From NCBI GenBank assembly GCA_027577415.1, contig JANBQS010000002.1, positions 1 through 64,000 on the forward strand: a DNA stretch of 64,000 nt. Reading direction: 5' to 3'. Source of the DNA: Coemansia sp. RSA 922. Lineage: Eukaryota; Kickxellomycota; Kickxellomycetes; Kickxellales; Kickxellaceae. Positions 29,001-38,228 of the stretch are shown piece after piece (the stretch's first letter is position 1; every line of letters starts with the position of its first letter). The notes below the pieces were generated by a model that worked only from the letters and a program-made list of their open reading frames with translations, ran no database searches and was not told where the DNA came from. Both the position numbers and the translations under genes were made by a program.

Positions 29001-30440
29001 GTTTGAGACTGATCCACTACCGCCACCATTGCCCCAACCACGCGCGGGGGGCGGGCTAAGCGGCCGCTCGCCAGAAAACTGCGCCCGGTTAGACCTAAGC
29101 GAAGGCTCACAGTCCTCGTACGACTTACGGAACTCGTCAAACTTGTCTAGCGCCGCCTTATCGAGCTCAATAGTGTGCGCCAGGGACTTTAGCCGAGCTG
29201 CACTCCCTTCTGGATCCGAAAAGATATTTCCGGCTGCCAGCGGCGCAGTTGCGAGATGAAACTCTGGCTCCGTTGGAGGGCGGACGTTCTGCCGCCGCAT
29301 GCGCAAGATATCGTCCTGTAGACGCACAATCTTGGCCTCGTACTCTTCCTTCATCTTGTCAAAGTCGCGGGTGCGGTCGACCAGCGATCCCATAAGCGCG
29401 CTAGTAAGGTCAACCGCCTGCTCGCCATCGTTATCGCCGACATTGCTAAAGCTAGCCAGCGACATGGCTCCTCCCGACTTGCGGCTGCTGCGCACATAGC
29501 TGACGGGCGACTCATTGCCTGTGCGCCTGGCGTGTGCGTGGATAGAGTGCGACGATGCACGACGAGCCTCATTAAAACTAGCATCTCTTGGCGGCGGGGC
29601 GTTGGGCTTTGTCGAGCTGCGTGCGATAGGGCGGGCAGCAGCAGCGGCTATAGAGCCTGACGCACGAGTGCGGGCTGCGATTGAATCTGTAGGTGACCCA
29701 GGCGCACTGTCGCTAGACGAGATGGCAGGTAGCGAGTAGTCATTGCGAGCGGGCGGTGGTAGTGCAAACAGACCAGAGGGCCCGGAGCCCTCTGTTGCTA
29801 ACAACAGAGCATCTTCAGCAGTCTGGGCAACAGCACGCCGAGTGGCAGATTTGGCGTCAACCAGTGACGACGCCGCCGACGAGCTGCGGTTGTGGTGCCT
29901 AGTCGCCGAGCGTGTCCTAGCAGCTGTCGACATTGCTGATGCCCGCGACGATGGCCTTGGCGCTGCAGTGATGTTGCTGACAGACCCGATTGCAGCGTTG
30001 CTGGAACCCACGGGGCCACTGACCGAGGCAGAACTAGTCGGCCTGTTGCCGCCGCTACCGCTGCTGCTGGGCGTACTGGGTGTGCTGTTGTTGTTGGTGG
30101 CACCAGTGCCAGCAGTGGAGCCAACTGACTGGCGCGAAGCCGAGCGAGGCGGCGGTGCAGCTCCCGAACGACGCATAGAGAGCTGAGTATAAGGAATAGT
30201 TGCAGCCTCTGCTTGGCGCGCGTATTTCAGTCTACAGGCCTCGCAGCGCTCGATATGACTGGTAATAAACTGCGGCCGGGTTGTATGAAAACACGGCGCG
30301 ACGCCCGCTTTTGCCGATACACTACTACTGCCTGAAACCGAGCGTACGGAAGGTTGAGTGTTAGTACTGCTGCCAGCAACTCCTAGGCTCGCGGGTGTGC
30401 CTGGCCGCGAGCCTGGCAAGGGCTTTGTTTGAGGTGACAT
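23097..30440 (-). CDS. Giant cortical anchor protein, Num1/ApsA/Mcp5-like, with C-terminal PH domain
   Basis: Probably anchors dynein or mitochondria at the cell cortex for nuclear migration. Single exon, 2447 aa from MSPQTK at 30440; an in-frame Met at 30527 lies in a T-rich leader. An N-terminal Cys/His cluster (about 49-75: CFHTT...HIERCEAC) may bind metal. Ser-rich disorder follows, then a coiled coil (about 590-830, LEKRTAHLEKLNKRLEE). A very long Val/Ala/Thr-rich middle repeats QT or ATGTD-like phrases every 15-40 residues (about 1090-1800), as in ApsA/Num1 repeats. An acidic patch (DDDEDEDDSDRD near 1970) comes before the PH domain at about 2035-2170, containing RRHLRYFWIHPYAKMLNWS, the Mcp5-type phosphoinositide-binding PH. 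No EF hand or CAAX was seen. The architecture is good for Num1/ApsA, but the repeats themselves have drifted. Confidence 0.8.
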   Translation of the reverse strand: MSPQTKPLPGSRPGTPASLGVAGSSTNTQPSVRSVSGSSSVSAKAGVAPCFHTTRPQFITSHIERCEACRLKYARQAEAATIPYTQLSMRRSGAAPPPRSASRQSVGSTAGTGATNNNSTPSTPSSSGSGGNRPTSSASVSGPVGSSNAAIGSVSNITAAPRPSSRASAMSTAARTRSATRHHNRSSSAASSLVDAKSATRRAVAQTAEDALLLATEGSGPSGLFALPPPARNDYSLPAISSSDSAPGSPTDSIAARTRASGSIAAAAARPIARSSTKPNAPPPRDASFNEARRASSHSIHAHARRTGNESPVSYVRSSRKSGGAMSLASFSNVGDNDGEQAVDLTSALMGSLVDRTRDFDKMKEEYEAKIVRLQDDILRMRRQNVRPPTEPEFHLATAPLAAGNIFSDPEGSAARLKSLAHTIELDKAALDKFDEFRKSYEDCEPSLRSNRAQFSGERPLSPPPARGWGNGGGSGSVSNTPLRLADSSSIDHEARLASLNAAEVRRAGEDLMSTPVRRKTQRTIRATSTRRPTKSRMNRPLFAGIDSEMSDDTVDHDDDFDDDDDDHRDLRNCLMSASKFGTFLVQYVTRQCLDYNSLCDENKMLLVRHDELEKRTAHLEKLNKRLEESRDDQAAQTYDMSAQREMLADKVEAADRTNRRLGNEIDKLKNDLVASNERGVGLDDQVSKLNASLAKARQRYEQEIANLRRSSNALQLDKSTLTKKNDELRVELKGKLQRAGLKANVDEYLAERKRESAAAAAVSLATELPASNGDQQDSVVADNEIKRLQETVQFWRKKTDRMNRKLRAEKTATIEAQRSLRVQQEETYRYQQAFGPLPDDFACDTMETLGDFMPSSLLMDGLRRPVSLAVPEGKAIDSGADSDAMSAGSSDDPADISQQQLLLQAQIGDDSDSASDSNGAALQTLAKSPQIGSQSAGESSNGEDADTRDIRRYEQRLRNRRANMATTRGRRPSFAKPSSVAGSGRRNKSSALSIDVDAVGESLGDILGADSQWGEPVSARNASSLRGAPTSLAAELGALDAGTLLLATSSPKRSLGNASPTWRPRTRSSRGLPSPFGDTSGGFGISYGESVSLAEQLAAAAAPAVPRVPIVERPKMVDVATNTDLPPAYKDAEIVTTVSSAVVAVQASLGLPSTDVAVGTASTEPDATRAWGTQSLVSALSLVEGSTQTQVTASSDFCIQAVASTADQQSGTDPTVGVRHVGAEMVAAAAETSIQTELMGVDMATGTDVSVFAVGHRGVDNAALSIASGVQASAECVSAQVATDKLFGTREASTSSGVVNRDQSGQAVPEQADCGVITERMFGTVSQGVEAVALQRDFGVLAGSAPLRDAEVATQGPELVERGIATVARPTTETSVATLSLETRDSQTAVDDVMFSAWLAPLIPVDISADTVFAALSRQGEPVHELHARQVAEAARAAAAADHERLAALAAEEAALNVKVYADKSVSPQVPTSEQSVQVEPCLVSRYAQAGVLSVADAGVEPRAGPVLLNVGTSTQCQSTTRWVEPFDPVAKASKHVDAVAVTADRATLHGIELASVSAGPVCELKDSAVSAVVSAKDQYVDTAIVSQHAATDSTIACRDEFVAAGLSATASVGVSVATPVSDRAAGSFVETFTKSTSNAVATDTRYTGAGIAATRGVGTDMSLAVSTMATGPTSTWVDRGTGPELDGVCADVSVGPDQAAMSDVMVDTMTNAVGVLARGVGTGPLLRTTDAHVQAGLPLANAATATVAPTATASVFVDALSVPSKRAATVEVGMATSPMAEHFGVAAVLEPRVLSDKTPVFVAEDEPVPAEMLSAGSERLISSALSHKTAPSLPLPPLPAAVNSRSPSLPGTLRRLPTALDLSAGEQSDSRSVPANSKPRRESNGEDYGYIMVSPRTNVQRVPVSSLSSLRSDSIADTTKSSGSVASRPLGLAMFDQQNTQLPANIHSEVDVASVHQGRDIGPDYGGDDDEDEDDSDRDQDEAVPMSMGRSNRLSGDAGLGTSSGLEFSMRASMSIGVETTDHMDQFVSRQPEPLIVQSIARTMVGTFMHKYTPTRFTHSSSRERRHLRYFWIHPYAKMLNWSKQPPSGGTGLSRNTRDGGSRSVYMRSIRIVQERPTAEDESNGEPEYCIVVRTDHREIKVKATTQADHDLWYMAMSYLQSRRIITSSTYRTLPMSGAANHHQSGGYNSDHSMRSRGTTVGSADSNQRVILDADRRHRTSERSRSRSRSRPRGGIPSDLDGRPPVPSLHSVDSASAHARGDVPLPPLPTTAQAYAAFSHTIGPSQANNGHLPGSTKMTPQQQQRATMDLSPSRGHSLQTTPRSLRPVSMMPTSTTPGSTAGEGSKRLSVGLLRRMGGGSGTSLFRHGSQMSDESQVSSPPLPPVRDDLAQPQSIAAAMMNRQAAPTGRGALPLMSGGNTVRKMFSSASFLRALRSRDSIDDPEA

Positions 30441-30863
30441 AGAGCCAGGTATTCGTAATAAGGATAGTGAAAGGGATAGGATAGGGTTATGATAAAGAGA
30501 GATATATAAAAGTTGGCGAGAACTCAAGGAAGGGAAGCACGAAACGCCGCAAGCAAGTGTGCCTCAGGATTGTTTCCTCAACAATCGACAAAAAGGAAAT
30601 AAAAACAACCGCAAGAATCGCAGGTCAAGCACTTAAGGTGCAATAAGTTCCTCCTCTCGTGCCAGCAAAGCTAAACCTCGCAAAGGAGAGAGGAGGCAAT
30701 AGCGCCAAGCGCACAAAAGCTAGAGGTAAAAAAAAAAAAAAAAAAAGTCGTAGTAAACGCGCTCAAGCTCCTAACGCGCAAAGGAGGCGACAACAAGATT
30801 TTAAACACTCGCTGGTGACAAACAAACAACAGCAGCAATAATTAAAATATAAAAGGCATATGT
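30441..30863. promoter_or_regulatory. Upstream region of the cortical-anchor gene
   Basis: It contains a 19-base A run (30728-30746) and purine-rich stretches; AT-rich near 30470-30510. No gene seen. Confidence 0.35.
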
Positions 30864-31504
30864 CTACAGAGCCAAGAACGCAACAAGAGCCATGGACATA
30901 GAGGCAGAAACCGGATCTGGATGGGCTTTTTCAATGGCGATTGGGGATGGGGAGGGCTTTTCAGTTGCTTCTGACAGAGGCAAAAGGTGGTGCCCAAAAA
31001 CAGCTCGAGGGATGTAGGCAGAAGCGCGGTGAAAATGCATGGAAAGCATAATGCAAATGAGGCGCAAAAGTCGAAACTACTAGTCTTCCTCATCAAGGCA
31101 GCTAATGCGTTTGTTTGTTTGTCTGGCGTTTTAGCGGCCCCGGCATAAGCGGACTGCAAGACCAAGCTGCTACAAGGTAGCACGGTCGCTGGGATCCTAG
31201 GATCTAGTGTGCAATGGCAGCACCACAGGCGACATTGGGGGAGAAAGGAGGGAAGAGCAAGCAGTATTGCGGCCAAAAAGTACTTACCAGTATATAGGGG
31301 TTCTGAGAAACCGGTAGAGTCCAACAAGTGACTATGGCCAATAGCTAGAAGATAAAGATATGGAGCGTAAACTGTGTTGACTGCCTCTGCGAATGGATCA
31401 AAAGAGTAGAAAGTGATAGAAGTTATTATGAGCAGGCCGTCAGATATAAGCACGCCCTATCTCAAACTGGGAGTTGAATGTGGGGTGGTACGCCTGACAA
31501 GCTC
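30864..31504 (-). CDS. Candidate small spliced gene with GPI-anchor-like C-terminus
   Basis: Three segments join in frame by plausible splice sites: 31504-31454 (after a TTCAACAG acceptor), 31386-31288 (acceptor TTCGCAG after a TAATAAC-like branch; donor GTAAGTA), and 30970-30864 (acceptor CTGTCAG). The joined text has a Cys near the start, Tyr/Leu-rich middle (YAPYLYLLAIGHSHLL) and a Pro/Ser tail ending SASMSMALVAFLAL, which looks like a GPI-attachment signal. No start codon or signal peptide was found, so the 5' part is missing or the gene is broken. The first donor (GTGCTT) is weak. No family is recognised, and chance remains possible. Confidence 0.25.
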
Positions 31505-33671
31505 CTGTTGAATTGAAATGAGCGCGGGAGAGAAACGTCGCTATAGAGGGGGGAAAATGCAGAAAGAGGGAGAGGAAATAGACAAGACAACTCTGAGCAC
31601 AACAAAGAAGAGAGCAGTGCCTGCGGAGTGGAGGGGGTGACCGGCTTTTAGCCCGAGCGTGAGCTTGATGGGACTTTTCGCTCAGCGGTCGATCCATCGA
31701 TGGACCAGGAACAAAAACAAACATTGTGGCACGACTCGGCTCGCAATCGAGCCATGCCTCCACTCGGTTCACGTGCTCTAATCGCAAACAGTGGCCAACC
31801 AGATGTGGCCATGCTCAGTGGACTTCCCACCGGGCGATGCACGCAGCATTGTATTCGATGGTCGGAGTGCAGCGGGGTGGTTGAGCCATGTTTAGCTCTT
31901 TTTTTAAATAGTCCAGCTCGGTAGCATAGTCGAACGTCTTTGACCTTTTTCGGCATGAAAGTGATTAAATTAGCCAGCCAATAGCGTATCAGATCAGCCT
32001 CTGGAGCTGAAAAAAAATAGACAGTTGACACGAGTACTGGCAGGTCGGGTGGCATCAGCACGTTTACAAGGTTTTTTAATTAGTATTTGGCTTGAATGCA
32101 TTAAATACAAAACAGCAGCGTACTCTACTAGTGCTGTCAGAGGCCTGACGAGAGAACCAAGGATTATGCAGTGGCTCACAAGGGGGCGAATAAATCTCAC
32201 ACCAGGTTACTGATCTGCAAAAACAAATAGAGAGATGCTAACGTAAGGTGATTTGAAATGGCCAACTTCAACCGTGCTACTTAACAACCATTTAAATGAG
32301 CGTCAAGGTGTTTACCGTAATCGCGTGCAAAGATGTTAGTTGCGGCTGTATATTAGTGGCACCGAAGCACTGGCCTGCTTTCATCAAAGACGGCTATAGC
32401 GCACTAACAAAATGCGTTTGAAAGCGCGTGCATGAGTTTGTTGGAAGAGTGTATGAGTTTGTTCAGTGCGTGCGTTTGCCATTTGCCAAAGGCTTTTGTA
32501 CTTTAGGCCAAAGTACTCAGACAGTGTGTGTAAATTTGTTGACAAGGCCGGAAAAGCATTTTGCTCGCCTTTCCACTATTAGAACACTACGCTCTTTCAC
32601 TAGTTGCATTTATTTTCTCTAAATAATCCTGCTAGCCGCCTCATTCAATTGCACTGAACTTGGGAATATTATTCTGAACCAATTTATGCTGCAGGCCATG
32701 AGTATTTCGCCAACTTAAAACTGTCTTGCCTGATCAATGGCCGTGGCGATAGGCCAGCAATCTTGTCGCTTTTGACACTATTTTTTTCTGACGTAAGAGG
32801 ACTTTGAAGCTGTCTTTAGAGCTTTTTGAAAAGCCTTGTTGCCCCTCCTTCCAAAAAGCTACTAGGACATTTGTGCAAGGCCACACAACAAAATCAACAG
32901 GCCACTTTTTTCTTCAAAAGAAAAAGGCGCCTTTTTGATTCGCTGTGAGACAGGTTCAAAGTGAATGCTGCCAAGCGCCAGCTAACAACCGCAGATTTCA
33001 ACATTATTCAGCACAGAAAAATCAACCGCCTGCCTACTCAAAGTTGCTGTGCTTGTGGCTATTGTCGTTTGCGTACTAGGCACTGCCTTGTATGTTTGGT
33101 GCTTCGCTATATTCGTAGTGAAAAACAAAAGGTTAATCCACTTTAGAAAATTGCTAAACAACGCTTCCATGGCAGCGCGAAGACTTTAGTTGCAGCCGCT
33201 TGGAAAAAGACATTAAAAAGGCCAAACAGGTGGCAGCCATCGCTTACTTCCCTCATCCATTCAATAAAAAAATTTTAGGTCCGCATCATCTTGTCTTCTC
33301 TCTGCATTGGAAAGAGCGATTTTCATACTATATTTTTTCAAAGTTAATAGTGTCATTATTCGCGCCTGCGTTGGGATATCTGCCAGCCACTCAACTCTTT
33401 ATTCCTCTTCTTCCCTCGCTTCAGCTTTAGCAACTCCTATCGATTATTTATTTATTTATTTTTTGAATTTGGGCAAATTCGAATTTGCCCTCTGGCTTGC
33501 CCACGCACACACCAGGCCTTTGCTTTTTGAATTTCGCCCGTGTTGCCTACCTCAAAGCCCGTGACCACACAAGCTAGAGTGCCCTCCCGCGCTCATTTGC
33601 ACCAGCTGCGCTCCACCGCTTCCAGCCCGTATTTCTGGCCCGTCTTGGTTTCCAAGCCATTATACGCAACG
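31505..33671. other. Long spacer, no confident gene
   Basis: About 2.1 kb without a frame of protein-like quality. It is AT-rich from 32220 to 33480. Items visible: a perfect short hairpin (GGCTCG, loop CAAT, CGAGCC) near 31738-31753 and a near-direct repeat of TGAGTTTGTT around 32430-32465. The final 200 bases are C/T-rich and likely form the promoter and leader of the PHD gene. Confidence 0.45.
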
Positions 33672-36600
33672 ATGAGCGCCGACTCTAACAGACGCGACGC
33701 TCTGCCGCCCCCTCTCAGCAGGCCCGCTACGCCTCAACAGCCTGTCAGTAGACCTGCTACACCTCAGCAGTCTTCCAACAGGCCTGTTACCCCTCAACAG
33801 CCTTCCGGCAGGCCTACTATGTCGCAGCAGCCTCACAGCAGGCCTGTTATGTCTCAGCAGCCTTCCAGTAGGCCCGCTACGCCTCAGACGCCTCTCAACA
33901 GGCCTACCGGGCCTGCTAATAGGTATGGTATAGTTCAGCAGCAGCCCAGCAGGCCGGGTATGGCTCCCAATAGGTATGGAATGCCTCAGCAGCATCCCAA
34001 TAGGCCTGCTATGTCCAGGCCACCGCTCAACAGGCCTGGTATGGCTCGACCGCCTTTCTTCAGGCCCACTGGTATGGCCCAGCGACCTCCAGCAGCGCAG
34101 TCTCCTACTGCACTCAGTCCTAGGCCTTTGCCGGCGACGCCAGGCTCCAGTACTCCTCCTATCACAAGCCCGTCAACGATGCAAGCTACTGGCGCCCCCA
34201 TACCCAGACCTCGGACTGGCATGGTTCCTGGCCGCCAAACCGAGCTGACTTTTACCAAAGCCAATTCCTCTTACAATGCCGCCGGGTCCACCAGCCAAGC
34301 GCCTCTCTCGCACAAGGCCAAGCCCACAGAGCCATCGACGCCTGCTGCTCAGTCTGCTATTGACCCAGTAAAGTCGGGCAGTGACGACCTCATGAAAGAG
34401 GATAGCGAAGATGCCGAGTCAACTAGCGACGACGACGACGATGATGTAAGTAGTGCCTCACAAGCAAAGCCACTGGCAATTGCCAAAAACAACAGAAATT
34501 GTCGCTATGCAGCTTGACGTGCGTCCCATCCAACGAATCATTGGCCTCCAAGCGCGTCTCGCAATCTAGCTATTTCCAAATGTGATCTAGGTTTTTTTTT
34601 TGGCGTGGCTTGTTCATCCTGGTGGTGATCCCTTTCTCACTGGCCATTGGTTCATCCGTTGGGCCCATAGAAATCATGCTGATATTGCTGCTAACATTTC
34701 GTTAATATGCTGACATGTAGGAGATCTGCGCTGTTTGCCTGTCTGGCGACTACACCTCTGATAACCAAATCGTCATCTGCGAGGGCAAGTGTAAACTGAG
34801 CTTCCACCAGAGGTGCTATGGCATTGCCGAGATCCCGCCTGATGATATACCCTGGAAATGCGACTGGTGCGCTGGTGGGAGCAGAACCACCTTTGGAAAG
34901 GTACGGTATTGTGTACAGTAATCATTGATAACATTGGCAGGCCATTCTACGTAACACTACATTTACTAACCATTTTTTTGGCTGACAAAATGTGTCATGT
35001 TTTATTCGTGGCCGTGTAGAATCTTTATTGCTGCCACTACAAGAACGACAAGGCTGCACGCTCCCTGAACATTGCCGGCAAGGAAAATGAACAGCACTAC
35101 GTACACATCCAGTGTGCCGCCTGGAACCCCGAGGTTGACACTAGCCACCTGCCGTTTACTACGGCTTTGAGTAAAATCAGAGCGTCCTGGTCTAAATGCC
35201 TCTTTTGCCAGAGTCGATTTGGCTATCAGCTCCACTGTGCTCATGTCGAGAACGAGGAACCCTGTGAATCCGCCTTCCACCCCATGTGCGCCTTTCGCCA
35301 CGGATTTCTCCCTCCTCCGTCCGACTACAACGCCAAGTACTCCATCTGCTTTTGCCCTGATCACACCGATGATGCCAATGCCAGTGCCGCCCCCGACACT
35401 GCTGTATCTGCCGAGAGTCGCCGTATTGCGGCTAGCCATGAAGCGGAGCTGGCCTCCAGTCTTGCTCGCAGAAATACCCTGCCCGGCCTTTCTTCGAGCG
35501 AAGGGCTGCCCGATTTCGATGCCAAAGCAGAATCTGTGCGGCTGTCAACGGATCAAGCGTGGCCCAGCAGGCGCAAATACCGCACCTCGAAACCCGCTTC
35601 ACGCGAAACCCGATCTGTTACCCAGTCTGCCTCGGCTGTGCGTCGTGCTGGCCGCTTGCCCCTTTCGCTTGACGACGAATTTAGCGACGCAACTCGCTCA
35701 GAGATATCCCCAGACGCTGCCTCTGCCTCCAACACACCTGTCACTCGTAGCAGCAAGCGCCGTGGTCGTCAAAGCATGAATCCTACGTATATGGAGGTCG
35801 ATAGCAACTCTGAGGTGGAGACAAACCGCAGGGCTAGCACTAGTGCTTCTGCTATTAGCCCGATTGAGGAGGAGGAGGAGGAGTCTGTCGTTAGCAGCGG
35901 CCGCGTAAAAGTTATTCCATCCGCTCGCTCTGCCAACCGCCGCGAGTCGCTCGTGCGCGATACCAATGCAACTTCGACGAGAGCCAGCAAATCGTCATCT
36001 GGCGCCCCATCAGCCGAGAAAGGCGATCAGCCTAGATCTGTTGGGCCCAAGCTCAGGCTGTCGCTGGGTCGGGCTGCTAAAACCGCTAGCACAAGCAATG
36101 AGCAGCGCAGTGCGCCTAAGACCACGGGCGAGTCGGTCGCAACAGAAGCGCTGCTGCCTCCTACAAAATCTACCGAGTCACCGCCGCCTCTCGAAGAATC
36201 TGCTGTGGCACGATCGCCATCCCCTGTAGGGTCTGCTGAAGCGCTGTCATCGTCTCCCGAAGAGTCTGTTGTAGCGCAGTCGCCTTCAGAAGGATCTGGC
36301 GTAGTACCGCCGCTTTCAACAGAGCCCGTTACAGCGCAACCGCCTCTAGAAGGGTCCAGCGCAGCACCACCATCCTTTGCAGGGTCTGTTGTAGTGCAGC
36401 CGCCTTCAACTGGGCCCGTCGTAGCACCGCCGCCTCTAGTTGGGTCCATTACAGCCCAGCCAACGTCGCAACCCAGTAGCAGTGGTGACCAGGCCTCGCC
36501 CTACGCGGCGTTTGTGAAGCGGCCCAACATTCGTCTCAAGCCCTTCTCGCAAACTTCGTCCATGTCGCCCACGACTGGGATATCTCCTGGGACTTATTCG

Positions 36601-37929
36601 TTCTCGGCTGGCAATCGTGGATATGGCCCACTGGTGGCATCAGTCAGCAACTACGCCAGGCCCGCTCCGACCGCTGCACTGTCTGACGACCAAGCGAATA
36701 TGCTCAAAGAGTCGCACAGTATGCTGCAGAAGCAAAACGAAATGCTGGGCAATCTCTGCGATATGATCAAGGGCCTCTCAGTCAACCCCGCCCAGAGAAC
36801 TCAGGAGGCCATGACCAGCCTGTCCTCGCTAGTCACCAGTGAGAAGGCGATGTACATGCCATCTGGATACGACATATCGGCACCTGGTGTGCCCAAGACC
36901 CCGCTAGTGACACTGCCGCAGCAACAGCTCCCGTCATCGCAGCAGGTTCCACCCCGGCATCCCTTTGTGCCACCGATGCCACCTCATGTTCAGGCACAGT
37001 TTAGAATGCCCGTTTCCGGAACGTTCTCGGCGCAGCCACTGCCACAACCTTTGCCTTCGGCCCACTCTCTGCATTTGTCCGAAACGACGGCGCCGTTCAA
37101 GTTGCCGTTGACGGCGCCTCCACAGCATGCGCAGTCTCAACCAAGCCAGCCGCTGCGCCCGTCGTCGCCGCCGCGTGCAGAGCAACCTCCGCGTGCAGAG
37201 CAACCTCCGCGTGTAGAGCAACCTCCGCTTCCACAAGCAAACCGCTGCTTTACCTTCAAGGCCATCATGCCATCGCCGGGTCCCAGGGAGATCGCTCCAT
37301 GGGTTGGCGCTTCTGGCAGCTCTGGGGTCAAGAGGAAGCGGGCAACGCCGTCGAACGATTTTAACGGCAGTGGTAGTGGCAGTGGCAGTGGCAATGGCAG
37401 TGGCAATGGCAATGGCTTCTTGCAACAGGGGAATACTCGTTACAAGCTTGCCGTCTCTTCGCCCTCACTCTCGCCCATGAGCCCAACAGCATCGCCGGCG
37501 GACCCTAACCGTCGTGTATACTCCGATGGTACGAATCATCTGCTACGGGAACCCGCCGACGCCATTCCGGACTCTATTAGGCGGCCATATATGCGCTCTA
37601 CGTGCATTCAAGCCGGATCGTCCCTGCTGGACTATGCCAACCCCCTCGTGGACCTGGACATGGAGATGGACGAGCTTAAAGACAACATCATCTACCTGAT
37701 ACAGAGTATCAATATGCCTCAGATTCTCTTGGATATGATGACTCCGTCGACGAGCCCAGATGACGCCAACGACGCAGGCGCCCAGCCCGAGAACGAGGAC
37801 TGGAAGGTTGCATTCAAGCTGCTGATGTCGGAGCTAAAGAAGATGGGCAAGCTGACTAAGTACAACGTGGCCGACTATGTTGGGATTCTCGTCGATACCA
37901 TGCAGACTATGAAGCGCATTAAAAAGTAG
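33672..37929 (+). CDS. PHD/extended-PHD chromatin protein (Nto1/BRPF/Jade-like zinc fingers)
   Basis: A nuclear histone reader, probably in an acetyltransferase complex. Three exons in phase 0: 33672-34445, 34721-34900, 35020-37929, giving 1287 aa. MSADSN is chosen over an in-frame Met at 33540 because the extra part looks like leader. Residues 16-75 are six 10-residue Pro/Gln repeats of SRPATPQQ type. Exon 1 ends in an Asp run. Exon 2 is a C4HC3 PHD finger (CAVCLSGD to WKCDWC). Exon 3 opens with an extended PHD (CCHY, HIQCAAW, CLFCQ, HPMCAFRHG, CFCPDH). The rest is disordered, with imperfect repeats (36175-36470), PPRAEQ repeats near 37180 and a Gly/Ser/Asn run (37369-37420). A helical C-terminus (about 1180-1287) is conserved-looking. 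There is no bromodomain, PWWP or EPL1 part, so the subfamily is open. Confidence 0.8.
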
Positions 37930-38228
37930 GCGTGACGCAGATTTGACGTTTGTGTTTAGTCAGAAAGCATTTCAATTAAACTTTTCCAAAGAATTTTTTT
38001 ACCAGTCCTACGAAATAGTCTCAAGTTACTTTTACATTTTGTCACTACACAGCTCCGGCCTCTGTCACAAAATACCTTTGAGTAGCTGTACTCCCTAGCT
38101 GGGGATCCGTTTCTAAAAAAAAAAAACACTCACAAAATTTATTTGTCTCGCTATTGATGTACCATTGAACAGCTAAAATATATGTAAACAGTGGCTAAAT
38201 TGGGCGCGCTCTAAAAATACCGCCAGCT
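37930..38228. other. Convergent 3' flank between the PHD gene and PAF1
   Basis: AT-rich, with an A run near 38117-38128 and likely polyadenylation regions for both genes. No gene seen. Confidence 0.4.

Noticed and set aside
33540..33671. Upstream Met extension of the PHD gene (44 codons)
   Set aside because: The text is leader-like (C/T-rich DNA) and the ATG at 33672 starts a natural Ser/Asp/Arg N-terminus; not excluded, but less likely.
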